NCBI RefSeq assembly: GCF_051257895.1
Contig: NZ_CP194331.1
Span: 310,001-374,000, forward strand
DNA from: Gallionella straubiae
Lineage (GTDB): Bacteria > Pseudomonadota > Gammaproteobacteria > Burkholderiales > Gallionellaceae
Direction of reading: 5' to 3'
DNA length: 64,000 nucleotides
The number at the start of each line of letters is the position of its first letter. The first letter of the stretch is position 1. Below the pieces are notes generated by a model. The model did no database searches, was not told the origin of the DNA, and saw only the letters and a program-made list of their open reading frames with translations. Of this stretch, positions 37,334 through 46,242 are shown in pieces. The position numbers and the translations under genes were made by a program.

Positions 37334-38389
37334 TTAGATGCACAAATATGCATATGTCACTCATTCACAAAAAACAGTCAGCTAAAAGCCCTACGCAAGC
37401 AAAGGGATGGTTTCATGAGCATTGGATTGAGATACTGATTCTTGCCGTCGGATTAATAGCGATGAACCTGATCTTCATCGCAGAGGCTTTTAGAGCTACT
37501 GATACAGTTAACCCGGAGGGTGCCGGGCAACTTGGTGATTTCGTAGGGGGCTATGTCGGTACCTTCTTCGCGTTGGCCAGTGTAGTGCTTTTGACATCAA
37601 CACTTCGAAATCAACGCCGCTCTGCGCAGGTTCTCAACTTCGAAGCAAAGTACTTTGAGCTACTTCGTCTCCACCGCGATAACGTCGCAGAGTTGGAGGT
37701 TCAGGGCGTTGCTGGCCGCAAATTGTTCGTGGTTCTCGTACGTGAATTTCGATCAGCACTGGAGATAGTGAAGCAGATTTCAGGCAAAAACTCTCTACCG
37801 TTATCTCAGAAACAGCTTATGCACATTACCTACAACTGCTTGTTCTTCGGGACTGGCCCTAATTCAAGTCGCATGCTGAATCAATCCCTCTCTGACTTTC
37901 CATCCGGCTTTGCCTCAGACCTTATAACGAAACTGGATAGCCTAACAGTGAAACAATCCATTCAAAACGAAAAGAAACTGGCCTATGTTCCATTTGAGGG
38001 TCACCAGTCGCGTCTCGGCCATTACTACAGGCATCTGTATCAAGCTGTACGCTATGTCGATCAGCAGACCATAGATATCGATAAGTATCAGTACGTAAAA
38101 ACCATCCGTGCTCAGCTATCAAACCACGAGCAGGCACTACTGCTTCTCAACTCGTTAACTCCAATTGGTAGTAACTGGTGGAGACAAGGATTTATAGAAA
38201 AATACAGAATGGTCCAGAACATCCCCAAAGACTTTTTTGATCCGAAGACAGAGCTTGATGTGTCGTCGCTCTTCCAAAGTGGTTACTTTGAGTGGGAGGA
38301 GAACGAAAGTGCAACCTAACTTGTGCTTTTAAGGGGGATGCGTCGTCGGCAAGCTCTGCATGCTGCCTCCGCACTTCTCAAGCTTTACG
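37334..38389 (+). mobile_element. Putative single integron gene cassette carrying an AbiC-like gene
   Basis: Both edges read acg|tt (g37333|t37334 and g38389|t38390), as at integron cross-over points. The segment starts ttagatgcac, typical of cassette 5' ends, and the ORF begins 14 bp in. At the 3' end, acctaac (38314-38320, RYYYAAC consensus) overlaps the stop and opens an ~80-bp imperfect hairpin: gctt/aagc, aag/ctt, tgcg/cgca, ggc-a-agc/gctgcc, then acg|tt. In a circular cassette the R' box would be gttagat, complementary to acctaac at 6 of 7 positions. No integrase is in the window. Confidence 0.55.
37348..38319 (+). CDS. AbiC-like putative phage abortive-infection protein
   Basis: Predicted 323 residues. 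Two N-terminal TM helices (WIEILILAVGLIAMNLIFIAEAF and GDFVGGYVGTFFALASVVLLTSTL) precede a cytoplasmic helical domain. The C-terminal part with GHQSRLGHYYRHLYQAVRYVD, YVKTIRAQLSNHEQALLLLNSL and RQGFIEKYRMVQNIPKDF matches the pattern of the putAbiC family, implicated in phage exclusion by altruistic growth arrest. The gene is more AT-rich than neighbours. ATG 37348 or 37354 could start it; neither has a clear ribosome site, as is common in integron cassettes. Confidence 0.72.
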   Translation: MHMSLIHKKQSAKSPTQAKGWFHEHWIEILILAVGLIAMNLIFIAEAFRATDTVNPEGAGQLGDFVGGYVGTFFALASVVLLTSTLRNQRRSAQVLNFEAKYFELLRLHRDNVAELEVQGVAGRKLFVVLVREFRSALEIVKQISGKNSLPLSQKQLMHITYNCLFFGTGPNSSRMLNQSLSDFPSGFASDLITKLDSLTVKQSIQNEKKLAYVPFEGHQSRLGHYYRHLYQAVRYVDQQTIDIDKYQYVKTIRAQLSNHEQALLLLNSLTPIGSNWWRQGFIEKYRMVQNIPKDFFDPKTELDVSSLFQSGYFEWEENESAT

Positions 38390-38437
38390 TTGTGCCTCTT
38401 GGTAGAGCTCGCAGGATAGGTTGAGCCACGCAAACCG

Positions 38438-39499
38438 TCATTTCTTAGTCCGTACCAGAAACACCGTTACTTCCTCGCGGTCGTGGTAGAGCTGTTTCGC
38501 ACGCATCCGGTAGCTGATGCCTTCTTCGTCGAGCCTTGTGCGGATGCCGTTCAGCGCGGCATCAAGCGCGGCGAGGCGCTGTTTCATCGGCAGCTTGAGG
38601 TTGAAGATCGCGTGCCGCGTGAATCCCGCAACGAACCATGAGGCGATCAGGTCGGCGACCCTCGAAGGCTTCTCCACCATGTCGCACACCAGCCAGTCCA
38701 CCGCCTTGCGCGGTGTGTATTTGAAACCGTCCTGCCGGAGGTGCTGCACCAGCGGGTGATTCGCGAGCACGCCCTTCATCGGGCCGTTGTCCACCGCGGC
38801 CACGCGCAGGCCGCGCTTCACCAGTTGCCAAGTCCAGCCGCCGGGTGCCGCGCCGAGATCGACCGCAGTCATGCCCTGTCGCAGCAGGCGCGACTGTTCG
38901 CTCTTGTCCATGAACACCTCGATGGCTTCGGCGAGTTTCAGCGTGGAGCGGCTCGGCGCTTCGGCGGGCATGCTTTGTCTCAGGATGCCCATCGGCCAGG
39001 GCGCGCCGTTGTATGGGTCGCTGCGGCCGATCAGCGCGGTGGATTTGTCGGGGAAAAAAATATGCAGACGGGCAGAGCGCGGATCATCCTGCAACAATTC
39101 CCGTTCGCGCAGCGCTTCCTCCAGCAGCGGCTGGAAGCGGCGCGTGAAGGCGGAGAGGGTCTTGCCCTCGTTGGTGTCCGGCACTTCCAGCCACAGCGCG
39201 CCGAAGGGGCCGGGCAGGCCGGCGAGGGCGTCGAGGATGGGCGTGAGGCGGTCGCGCTCCGGCAGTTCCTCGATGATGTAGTCCAGCCGGATCAACTGGC
39301 GCGCGAAGATCAGTTCGCGATAGCTTAATTGCTGTTCGTTCAGCGCGACCACGATGTAGCCGCTGTCGGCGACGATGGCGGGCTGTTCGGCGATGACAGG
39401 CTTCTGCTGGCGGGCCTGGCGCAGGGCTTCCTGCGCGCAATCCTGTTCGAAGCCGGGGCGGCAATAGAGCAGCCAATGAGTGAGCGGGATCGTTTGCAT
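38438..39499 (-). CDS. rlmM: 23S rRNA 2'-O-ribose methyltransferase RlmM
   Basis: Predicted 353 residues. An N-terminal THUMP-like region (LLYCRPGFEQDCAQEALR) is followed by a Rossmann SAM-binding domain with AVDLGAAPGGWTWQLVKRGLRVAAVDNGPM and DWLVCDMVEKP, and a C-terminal KLPMKQRLAALDAALNGIRTRLDEEG; the K-D-K-E type residues of RrmJ/RlmM enzymes are in place. RlmM methylates C2498 of 23S rRNA (E. coli numbering). It stands alone on the - strand between the cassette and the long secreted-protein gene. Confidence 0.9.
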   Translation of the reverse strand: MQTIPLTHWLLYCRPGFEQDCAQEALRQARQQKPVIAEQPAIVADSGYIVVALNEQQLSYRELIFARQLIRLDYIIEELPERDRLTPILDALAGLPGPFGALWLEVPDTNEGKTLSAFTRRFQPLLEEALRERELLQDDPRSARLHIFFPDKSTALIGRSDPYNGAPWPMGILRQSMPAEAPSRSTLKLAEAIEVFMDKSEQSRLLRQGMTAVDLGAAPGGWTWQLVKRGLRVAAVDNGPMKGVLANHPLVQHLRQDGFKYTPRKAVDWLVCDMVEKPSRVADLIASWFVAGFTRHAIFNLKLPMKQRLAALDAALNGIRTRLDEEGISYRMRAKQLYHDREEVTVFLVRTKK

Positions 39500-39673
39500 G
39501 ACGGTGTTTTTTCAATCCAGGCATGAGCCTGGGCCAGGGCGATATTGCGGGTTGGTTGGGCTTTGGATCGGCAAAAGGGCTTTATCCGGGCCTCGCCGAT
39601 GTGCTGGGCATTATCGCCGCATTCGGCAGCAATTGCACCCAGTGCCTCCTTGTTTTATGACCCTTCTTTAATA

Positions 39674-39708
39674 AATCGGGGCCGGGATATTCTCCCGGCC
39701 CCGATATT
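39674..39708 (-). terminator. Terminator of the long secreted-protein gene
   Basis: On the - strand, a 13-bp GC-rich stem (atcggggccggga at 39674-39686 pairing with tcccggccccgat) is followed by ttatta then aaag. It lies about 30-65 bp after the stop at 39739. Confidence 0.65.
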
Positions 39709-39738
39709 CGCATCATGGCTCCTTGTGCGGCCTGCTTC

Positions 39739-42700
39739 CTAGTGCTTCGGCATCGTGATGATGTTCCTGATCGCCGGAATCATCAGGATATTCGGCTGCG
39801 GGACCAGCACTTCATAGGCTCCCATCTCTGCAAACCCGTCAGCCACTATACGGCGGCTGTATTCCAGGTCGCGGAAGGGCGCGGATACCAGCGGCACTTT
39901 GTTGGATGCCGGCGAGCCACGGGTCAGATGCCAGTTGTAAACCATCGGGTTTGCGAATGCGGGATCGGCATTCATGTTCCCGGTGCGTGCAGCATAGCTG
40001 CCATCCGAGAGGTTGTTGTACTCGACCTTCGTGAAGCTCTCGGAGTTGTTCTGGCTGGCCCATTCCCCCTGGACCGCGGGGTTGTCCACATGCAGGTTGT
40101 CTTGGGTCCAGACATAATTCACGCCCATCAGATAGTTCTGGCCCGCGAACTCCTTGTTACGCCTGTGGTCGAGGCTGTAGTCAAGGCGCCAGTTGTTCCA
40201 GATGATGTTGTTGTAGACTTTTACATCGCTGAATGCGGGGTTCAGGTTCATATACTCGTGGCCGTGGCGCTCGGCGTCTATGGCGCCACCCCGCGGTTTG
40301 TTGGTGCCGGCCGCTACATTGCCCACGATGGTGTTGCTGTAGACCTCTGCCCTGAGCGTGTCATCGAAGGCAAGGGCGCCGCCGCGGGCGGTGTTTTCTC
40401 CCATGTCGTCGGCGATGTTCTCGGCAAAGAGGTTGTTGTATACCTTCACTGTCGAGGTGTTGTCGCCCACGTCTTCGAAGCTCACCGCGCCGCCGTCGTC
40501 TGCGGCGTAGTTGTGCATGAAGAGGTTGCCGGAGAGGTCTACCGCGCCACAGTCTTCGAAGAAGATGCCGCCGCCGTGGTCGTACGATTTGTTCTCCATG
40601 ATTACGTTTCCGATTACATTCAGCATGTCTTTGGCCTCGTACAGCGACATGCCGCCACCGTAATCAGGAGATACGTTGTAGATGACAAGGTTGTTGTAGA
40701 TATTGTAGGCAGTCTTGAGCGGCGGATTTGCATCGTCCATCACATGCTCGTTCGCGCCGTAGGGGATGGCTGGCCCGTACACGGGCTCGTCGTTGACGCT
40801 GATGCCGCCGCCGTATCCGCCTACTGCACCGTTGGCCGCGATGACGTTCGACCATATCCTGACTGCGTGGTTGGACTTGTGCAGCCAGATGCCGCCGCCA
40901 TACTCGCCGCTGTTCCGGGTAATGATGGAGGTGTTGATGTCGAGGTTGGCGTTTCCGTAATCCCCGAAGATGCCGCCGCCGCTCTTGCCCTTGGTGGAAC
41001 CGCCTTCGATGGTAAAGCCGCTGACCGTTACCCTGGATACTGCCCCAAGTTTCCCGCCGCGGCCGATGAAGACGACCGGGCCGCCGCGGCTCACTCCCTT
41101 GGGTGAAATCGTCAGGGGTCCGCTGCCATTGATGATGGTTTCGTGGGCTCCGTAGCCGATCAGGTTCACATCGTTCTTCCTGATCTGTATCCTTTCGTTG
41201 TAGGTTCCGGGGCGCACGAACACATATTTGGGACCTGTCACCACGGGCAGCTTGGCAAGTGCTTCGTTGATGGTGCGGTAAGGACTTCCCTGGCTGCCAT
41301 TGCCCCCGCCAGTCGCTGCGGCATCGACAAATACCGATCTGACGCTCATGTTTTGCGTCATTTTTGCGCTATAGACGAGATCCGGGTACATCGCGTTCGA
41401 GATGCCGGTGGAGGTCGAGACTACAAGCGCTCCCATTATCGAATCGGCCGGGATGGTTACGACTATGGCGGTGTTGCTCCACGACTTGACTACAAGCTTC
41501 ACGCCGGAGAGAGTCACTGTGGAGTAGCGCTGCTTGTCGCCGAAATTCATGCCGTCGATTCTCATAACCACCCCGGCAGGCGCAGTAGCTGTGGTAGTCG
41601 CAGCCAGGGCCAGCTGGATGCTTCCGGCATCTGTCATTGTTGCCGTATTGTTCAGGGCGAGCATGTTGAAGTAACCGCCTTGCACGACCGGCGCGGCCGG
41701 CGGCGGCGATAACGGCGTGATGCTGACGATCACAGGCTGGTTCTGCGGCGTGATCAGGTCGTTGCCGAGAGGCCCGCCCGGCATGGCCCCGCCGTCCAGC
41801 ATGGCCATCGCAGTCGGGATGAGCGACCAGTCGGCCTCGAACTTGTTCTTGCCCTGGCCGAAGCTATAGGTCCAGGGAAGCGGGTCGAATTCGGGCCGGT
41901 AGCCGTTGTTCGGGAAAGCGGGGTCGTTGCCGACGAAGATATGCGTTCCCGGAGCCACGCGTATGCCGACCTCGGGCGTCTGCACGGGACAGCCGGGGGT
42001 TACGCCAGGCGTGCCGCAGGGGCATATCGTCGAACCGGCGTAGCACAACGGGCCGCCCATCTTCGCGGAACCGAGGAAGTAGCCGAGGTGGTCGTAGACG
42101 CCCAGCGGCGCGCCTTCGATGACGGCTTTCTCGTCGAACCAGATGCTCAGTGGGTTCGGGTCGAGGTTGAGGTCGTCGAATATGCCTCCCTCGATCTCTC
42201 CGGCCAGCGGCGCCTCGGTCTTGATGCCGAGGTCCGCCCTTGCGGAACTGCCGCCGGCCAATGCCACCGGTTTCACCCCGCCGGGCTCGACCGCCGAGAA
42301 TCCGGCGGGCAGCACGGCCCTTACCTGGTAGCTTCCGGGGGCGAGTCCCCGGAACTCGTACTGGCCGGTCGTTTTGCCCATGAAGACCCCGCCAAATTCA
42401 TCGACTGGCCATGTGTAGGGCTGCAGCCAGCCTTGTGCGATGAGATCGGCCTTGTCTATGCCGCCTGTCACCGTCGACGCCACAACGGTGCCGGCAGCAT
42501 CGAGAAGCTCCACCGTTACCCCGCTGAAAGTCTTTTCTTCATTCTCGTCGTACAGCCCGTCGGCGCGCCACACCATCTTCCCCGACGCGTCGGGCTTGAG
42601 TTCCAGGTTGTCGTTGTGGACAAAGCCCCTTATGACCCCTTCGGTCGGGAGAATCGGCTGGAGCAGAAGGTCGGCCCGGTAATTCGCCGTATACCACTGC

Positions 42701-44169
42701 ACGGTGCTCGAACTCATGTCGTAGCTTTGGTTTACCGGCCACATCATGAAGGCCCGGTATCCCGGAGGAGGCTCGACGCTCACCACGCCGAGCACCTCCA
42801 CTTCAGGAAGCCTGTCAAAGGAATAGTTTCCGTTCGCATCCGTGACGGTCTCCTTCCAGACGCTGCCGTCCTCGATCCTCAGGGTGACTTTCGCACCGGG
42901 CACCGTAAGCCCGGTGGCCACATCGTAGACGGCGCCGGACAGCCTGGCGAACCAGCGCGGCAGATAGATATCCGCTCCGGTTACGGCTGCGCCGGGCGTC
43001 ACAGTCGCCTGCGTTTCCTGCCAGATGTAGTCGAGCGGAAGGTCTATCGCGTATATCCGGTAGTTGCCCGGCGGGACGTTCGAGAAGGTGTATTCGCCTG
43101 TCACCGGGTCGGCCTCAGTCGTGGCGATCGGCTTTACGACACCGACGGTCTGGATGTTCGGGTAGAGCACCAGCAGCCCTTTGGGCACATAGAGATTCGG
43201 CGTGACGAATTGATCCTGCGGAGGCGGCGGATTGAAAGGCTCGATCAGGGGGAACCACGGACCGTCGGCGTCGAAGAGTCTTCCGGAAATCGAGCCGGCG
43301 TCGGCGCCGGCCGGAAGCGGCTGCTGCTTGTCGACGAACGCGAACCATGTCCAGTAGCCGCCGGCAGTTGTGCCGGGGTCGCCGGGATAAAGTGTTACCT
43401 CTTCAACGTTCGTTCCTTCCGTCGAAGATATCTGGTACCACTGAGTGCCGCCGGGTGCATTCACGAGCGTGCCTGTGGTCGGGTCGCTTATCTGTATCGG
43501 CCCCATCGTATCCACCGTCACCTCATAGTTCCCTGGTTCGAGGTTTCTGAAGTAATAGAGCCCGTTTATGTCCGGCCCCGCCCCGGCGGGCATATCCGCC
43601 ATTGTCTGAGAGCCGCTTATGCCTTCTGCGACGACCACCCCCTTCTCGTTTTTAACGATGAACTTTACGCCCTTGAGGGCATAGTCCATCGGGTAGTCGT
43701 CTTCGCTGTTGACGTAATGATCCTTGAAGGCGTAGAGCAAAAGATTGGCCTTGGGAAGCGGCGCGGGCGGAAGATAGGCCTCCTGCGCTACCGCGACACC
43801 GTCGGAGGGGACATGGTATTCGCGGCTGGTTACGTCATGGCCGTCCGCCATGAACATGGCCAGATAGTTGCCAGGCCCCGGGACTGTCGCTGACCAGGTG
43901 TTGGCGCCCGGCGCGACCATTCCGTAAGCGACAAAGTCGCCGGTATCCAGATCCTGGACCATGACTTTGACCTGCCTCACCCCATCGTTGATTATCGGGG
44001 CGTTCCCGACCATCTTCGGGCTGCCATTCGGCAATCGTGCGCCGGTCCAGATGCCGCCGCCGATCGTGGAGGCGGCGAAGGCTGCTCCTGAAACCGCAAT
44101 CATGAAGAAGACCGCGATAATCGAAAGCAGTCGAACCGCGCTGTTGGATAAAGCCATGGTATTTTTCAT
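39739..44169 (-). CDS. Very long secreted protein: repeated beta-sandwich domains plus a right-handed beta-helix
   Basis: Predicted 1476 residues from ATG 44169 (gggaggatgcg upstream). SNSAVRLLSIIAVFFMIAVSGAAFA is a Sec signal peptide. Residues ~40-800 contain several carboxypeptidase-regulatory/SdrD B-like beta modules with a recurring pattern such as GEYTFSNVPPGNYRIYAID, GNYSFDRLPEVEVL and GQYEFRGLAPGSYQVRAVLP. An IPT-like part follows (RIDGMNFGDKQRYSTVTLSG), then ~400 residues with the DUF1565 start GSQGSPYRTINEALAKLP and GGGI/GGGM repeats of a parallel beta-helix (SGGGIFGDYG, YGGGIWLHKS, HGGGIFFEDC). The CPCGTPG cluster near 760 is Cys-rich. No anchor, so it is either released or an adhesin/surface polysaccharide-active protein. 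Function unknown. Confidence 0.8.
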   Translation of the reverse strand: MKNTMALSNSAVRLLSIIAVFFMIAVSGAAFAASTIGGGIWTGARLPNGSPKMVGNAPIINDGVRQVKVMVQDLDTGDFVAYGMVAPGANTWSATVPGPGNYLAMFMADGHDVTSREYHVPSDGVAVAQEAYLPPAPLPKANLLLYAFKDHYVNSEDDYPMDYALKGVKFIVKNEKGVVVAEGISGSQTMADMPAGAGPDINGLYYFRNLEPGNYEVTVDTMGPIQISDPTTGTLVNAPGGTQWYQISSTEGTNVEEVTLYPGDPGTTAGGYWTWFAFVDKQQPLPAGADAGSISGRLFDADGPWFPLIEPFNPPPPQDQFVTPNLYVPKGLLVLYPNIQTVGVVKPIATTEADPVTGEYTFSNVPPGNYRIYAIDLPLDYIWQETQATVTPGAAVTGADIYLPRWFARLSGAVYDVATGLTVPGAKVTLRIEDGSVWKETVTDANGNYSFDRLPEVEVLGVVSVEPPPGYRAFMMWPVNQSYDMSSSTVQWYTANYRADLLLQPILPTEGVIRGFVHNDNLELKPDASGKMVWRADGLYDENEEKTFSGVTVELLDAAGTVVASTVTGGIDKADLIAQGWLQPYTWPVDEFGGVFMGKTTGQYEFRGLAPGSYQVRAVLPAGFSAVEPGGVKPVALAGGSSARADLGIKTEAPLAGEIEGGIFDDLNLDPNPLSIWFDEKAVIEGAPLGVYDHLGYFLGSAKMGGPLCYAGSTICPCGTPGVTPGCPVQTPEVGIRVAPGTHIFVGNDPAFPNNGYRPEFDPLPWTYSFGQGKNKFEADWSLIPTAMAMLDGGAMPGGPLGNDLITPQNQPVIVSITPLSPPPAAPVVQGGYFNMLALNNTATMTDAGSIQLALAATTTATAPAGVVMRIDGMNFGDKQRYSTVTLSGVKLVVKSWSNTAIVVTIPADSIMGALVVSTSTGISNAMYPDLVYSAKMTQNMSVRSVFVDAAATGGGNGSQGSPYRTINEALAKLPVVTGPKYVFVRPGTYNERIQIRKNDVNLIGYGAHETIINGSGPLTISPKGVSRGGPVVFIGRGGKLGAVSRVTVSGFTIEGGSTKGKSGGGIFGDYGNANLDINTSIITRNSGEYGGGIWLHKSNHAVRIWSNVIAANGAVGGYGGGISVNDEPVYGPAIPYGANEHVMDDANPPLKTAYNIYNNLVIYNVSPDYGGGMSLYEAKDMLNVIGNVIMENKSYDHGGGIFFEDCGAVDLSGNLFMHNYAADDGGAVSFEDVGDNTSTVKVYNNLFAENIADDMGENTARGGALAFDDTLRAEVYSNTIVGNVAAGTNKPRGGAIDAERHGHEYMNLNPAFSDVKVYNNIIWNNWRLDYSLDHRRNKEFAGQNYLMGVNYVWTQDNLHVDNPAVQGEWASQNNSESFTKVEYNNLSDGSYAARTGNMNADPAFANPMVYNWHLTRGSPASNKVPLVSAPFRDLEYSRRIVADGFAEMGAYEVLVPQPNILMIPAIRNIITMPKH

Positions 44170-44329
44170 CGCATCCTCCCTACTTAAGGAATTGCCACAG
44201 GAATTCGGAAATTCATGGTCCATTTCTGACAAAAGACGGAACTTCCGGGGGATGGATTGTTAAACAATTGGCCGAGCGAATCAGTTGGGTGACAACCTTA
44301 AAGTGCTGAAGATTTCGCCTTTATTTTTG

Positions 44330-44406
44330 CAGTAAAGACGTAGCCGATCCGCATCGAAACCGTACAGGCTTACGGAACCCGCCGGTAGCGGGTTTTACGG
44401 TTACTG
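44330..44406. ncRNA. Possible structured leader RNA (three-way-junction-like)
   Basis: Outer arms cagtaa (44330-44335) and ttactg (44401-44406) close two consecutive hairpins: cgtagcc (44339-44345) with ggcttacg (44367-44374, one bulge), and aacccgc (44376-44382) with gcgggtt (44388-44394). The fold could be made by either strand; on the - strand it would lie ~160 nt upstream of the long secreted-protein start. It matches no riboswitch I can name. The rest of the 309-bp gap 44170-44478 shows no gene. Confidence 0.35.
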
Positions 44407-44478
44407 TTTCTTTTTACAATGAAAATGGCGAAGAGGATGGCGTGGTAATATCCGCGCCTCGTTTTTTTGGTGGCAGGC

Positions 44479-45135
44479 ATGGCAAGGCGTTATGATCTGA
44501 TCGTGTTCGACTGGGACGGCACGCTGATGAATTCGACGGCGGTGATCGCCGGTTCGATCCAGGCGGCGTGCCGCGACCTGGGGCTGACGGTTCCCGGCGA
44601 CGAGGCGGCGCGCCACGTGATCGGACTCGGGCTGGAGCAGGCATTGCGCCATGCGGTGCCGGATGCGCCGGAGTCGATGTACGGGCCGCTGGTGGAGCGT
44701 TACCGCCATCATTTTCTGGCGCAGGATCGGACGATACCCTTGTTCGAGGGCGCGCGCGAGACGCTCGCGGAGCTGCACGAGGCGGGCTACCGGCTCGCGG
44801 TGGCGACCGGCAAGAGCCGTATGGGGCTGGAGCGGGTGCTGGAAGCCACCGGACTGGAAAAATACTTTCACGCCACGCGCACCGCGGACCAGACTTTCTC
44901 CAAGCCCCATCCGGCGATGCTGCTGGAACTGCTGGAGGAACTCGCGGTCGATGCCGGGCGCGCGCTGATGATCGGCGACACCACGCACGACATGCAGATG
45001 GCGCAGAATGCCGGGGTGGACGCGGTGGCGGTGGAATACGGCGCACACCCGCCGGAGCAGCTGCGGGAACTGAAGCCGCTCGCGCAGGTGAAGGATTTCG
45101 CGGAATTGCGCGCGTGGCTGAGGGCCAACGCTTAA
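44479..45135 (+). CDS. HAD-superfamily hydrolase, phosphoglycolate-phosphatase-like
   Basis: Predicted 218 residues. HAD motifs: LIVFDWDGTLMNSTA (nucleophile Asp), VATGKSRMGLERVLE (motif II region), KPHPAMLLELLEEL (Lys, motif III) and LMIGDTTHDMQMAQNAG (motif IV acids). A four-helix cap lies between motifs I and II, as in Gph-like phosphatases. Its substrate is unknown. In several betaproteobacteria a HAD gene lies between rluC and sppA; here sppA follows by 21 bp, but rluC is 11.5 kb upstream. ATG 44479 is chosen over an upstream TTG. Confidence 0.85.
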   Translation: MARRYDLIVFDWDGTLMNSTAVIAGSIQAACRDLGLTVPGDEAARHVIGLGLEQALRHAVPDAPESMYGPLVERYRHHFLAQDRTIPLFEGARETLAELHEAGYRLAVATGKSRMGLERVLEATGLEKYFHATRTADQTFSKPHPAMLLELLEELAVDAGRALMIGDTTHDMQMAQNAGVDAVAVEYGAHPPEQLRELKPLAQVKDFAELRAWLRANA

Positions 45136-45156
45136 CAACTTATTGAAGGAAATGTA

Positions 45157-46104
45157 ATGTCGGATCAAAACAACAACTGGGAACGCGGCGTGCTGGAGAA
45201 GCTCGCGATGTCGGCCGTTCAGGAGCAGCGCCGCGCGCGGCACTGGGGCATCTTCTTCAAGACGCTGACCTTCGGCTATCTGTTTCTCGTCCTGTTCCTG
45301 GTGATGGGCTGGGTCGGCAACTCGGAAAAGGCGCTGAGCACCGGCAAGCACACCGCGCTGGTCGACATGCAGGGCGTGATCTCGGTGGACAGCGCGGCGA
45401 GCGCCGACAACCTGATCCCCAGCCTGCAGGATGCGTTCGAGGACAAGAACACCCAGGGCGTGATCCTGCGCATCAACAGCCCCGGCGGCAGCCCGGTGCA
45501 GGCCGGGCAGATCAACGATGAAATCCGCCGCCTGCGCGCGAAACACCCGCAGATTCCGCTGTACGCGGTGGTCGAGGACATCTGCGCCTCCGGCGGCTAC
45601 TACGTCGCGGTCGCGGCGGACAAAATCTACGTGGACAAGGCGAGCCTGATCGGCTCGGTCGGCGTGCTCATGGACGGTTTCGGCTTCACCGGCACGATGG
45701 AGAAGCTCGGCGTGGAGCGCCGCCTCATCACCGCCGGCGCCAACAAGGGCTTCCTCGACCCGTTCTCGCCCGCCAATCCGGCGCACCAGGCCTACGCCAA
45801 ACAGATGATCGAGGAAATCCACCAGCAGTTCATCGACGTGGTGAAACAGGGCCGTGGCAAGCGCCTCAAGGAAACGCCGGACACCTTCAGCGGCCTCGTG
45901 TGGAACGGTCAGCGCGGCATCGAGATGGGGCTTGCGGACGGCATGGGCAGCGTGGAGTCGGTCGCGCGCGACGTCATCAAGGCGGAAAAAATCGTGGACT
46001 TCACGATGAAGGAAAACTTCGCCGACCGCCTGGCGAAGCGCTTCGGTGCGGGGGTCGCGAGTGCGATCGGGTTCTCGGCGCAGGGCGGCGCTTCGCTACG
46101 CTAA
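45157..46104 (+). CDS. sppA: Signal peptide peptidase SppA-like serine protease (S49)
   Basis: Predicted 315 residues, the short single-domain S49 form. One N-terminal TM helix (FKTLTFGYLFLVLFLVMGWVG) anchors a protease domain with GVILRINSPGGSPVQAGQI and VEDICASGGYYVAVAADKI, where the Ser of ASGG is the catalytic nucleophile; SLIGSVGVLMDGFGF and the AGANKGFLDPFSPA region, with the general-base Lys, follow. It degrades released signal peptides in the membrane. It lies 21 bp after the HAD gene. Confidence 0.9.
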   Translation: MSDQNNNWERGVLEKLAMSAVQEQRRARHWGIFFKTLTFGYLFLVLFLVMGWVGNSEKALSTGKHTALVDMQGVISVDSAASADNLIPSLQDAFEDKNTQGVILRINSPGGSPVQAGQINDEIRRLRAKHPQIPLYAVVEDICASGGYYVAVAADKIYVDKASLIGSVGVLMDGFGFTGTMEKLGVERRLITAGANKGFLDPFSPANPAHQAYAKQMIEEIHQQFIDVVKQGRGKRLKETPDTFSGLVWNGQRGIEMGLADGMGSVESVARDVIKAEKIVDFTMKENFADRLAKRFGAGVASAIGFSAQGGASLR

Positions 46105-46105
46105 T

Positions 46106-46228
46106 GTAGGTTGGGTTAGCGGCTTTATTGCGTAACCCAACAATCTACTGAAAGCAGCGCACTGGCGGATAAGGCGCGCCAACGTGTTGGGTTACGGTGC
46201 AGAAAACCGCGCCTAACCTGATCTACAT
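46106..46228. repeat. 'ttgggttacg' palindromic repeat pair
   Basis: Directly after sppA, ttgggttagcgg...cgtaacccaa (46111-46140) forms a hairpin, and a second unit gttgggttacgg...cgcctaacctgatctac (about 46182-46227) follows. A common proteobacterial repeat type; it fills the gap to the convergent DUF255 gene. Confidence 0.65.
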
Positions 46229-46242
46229 CATCCTGGCATTCT

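Noticed and set aside
37290..37339. A complete attC site just before the AbiC-like gene
   Set aside because: gttcaac followed ~30 bp later by gttagat fits loosely, but the arms do not pair and the spacing is short.
41941..43893. 650-codon + strand open frame opposite the long secreted protein
   Set aside because: Arg/His-rich shadow; the - strand frame has a signal peptide, repeats, ribosome site and terminator.
44330..44406. c-di-GMP (GEMM) riboswitch
   Set aside because: I looked for the ggcaaacc and gacgcaaagcc boxes and did not find them; the fold is left as unknown.
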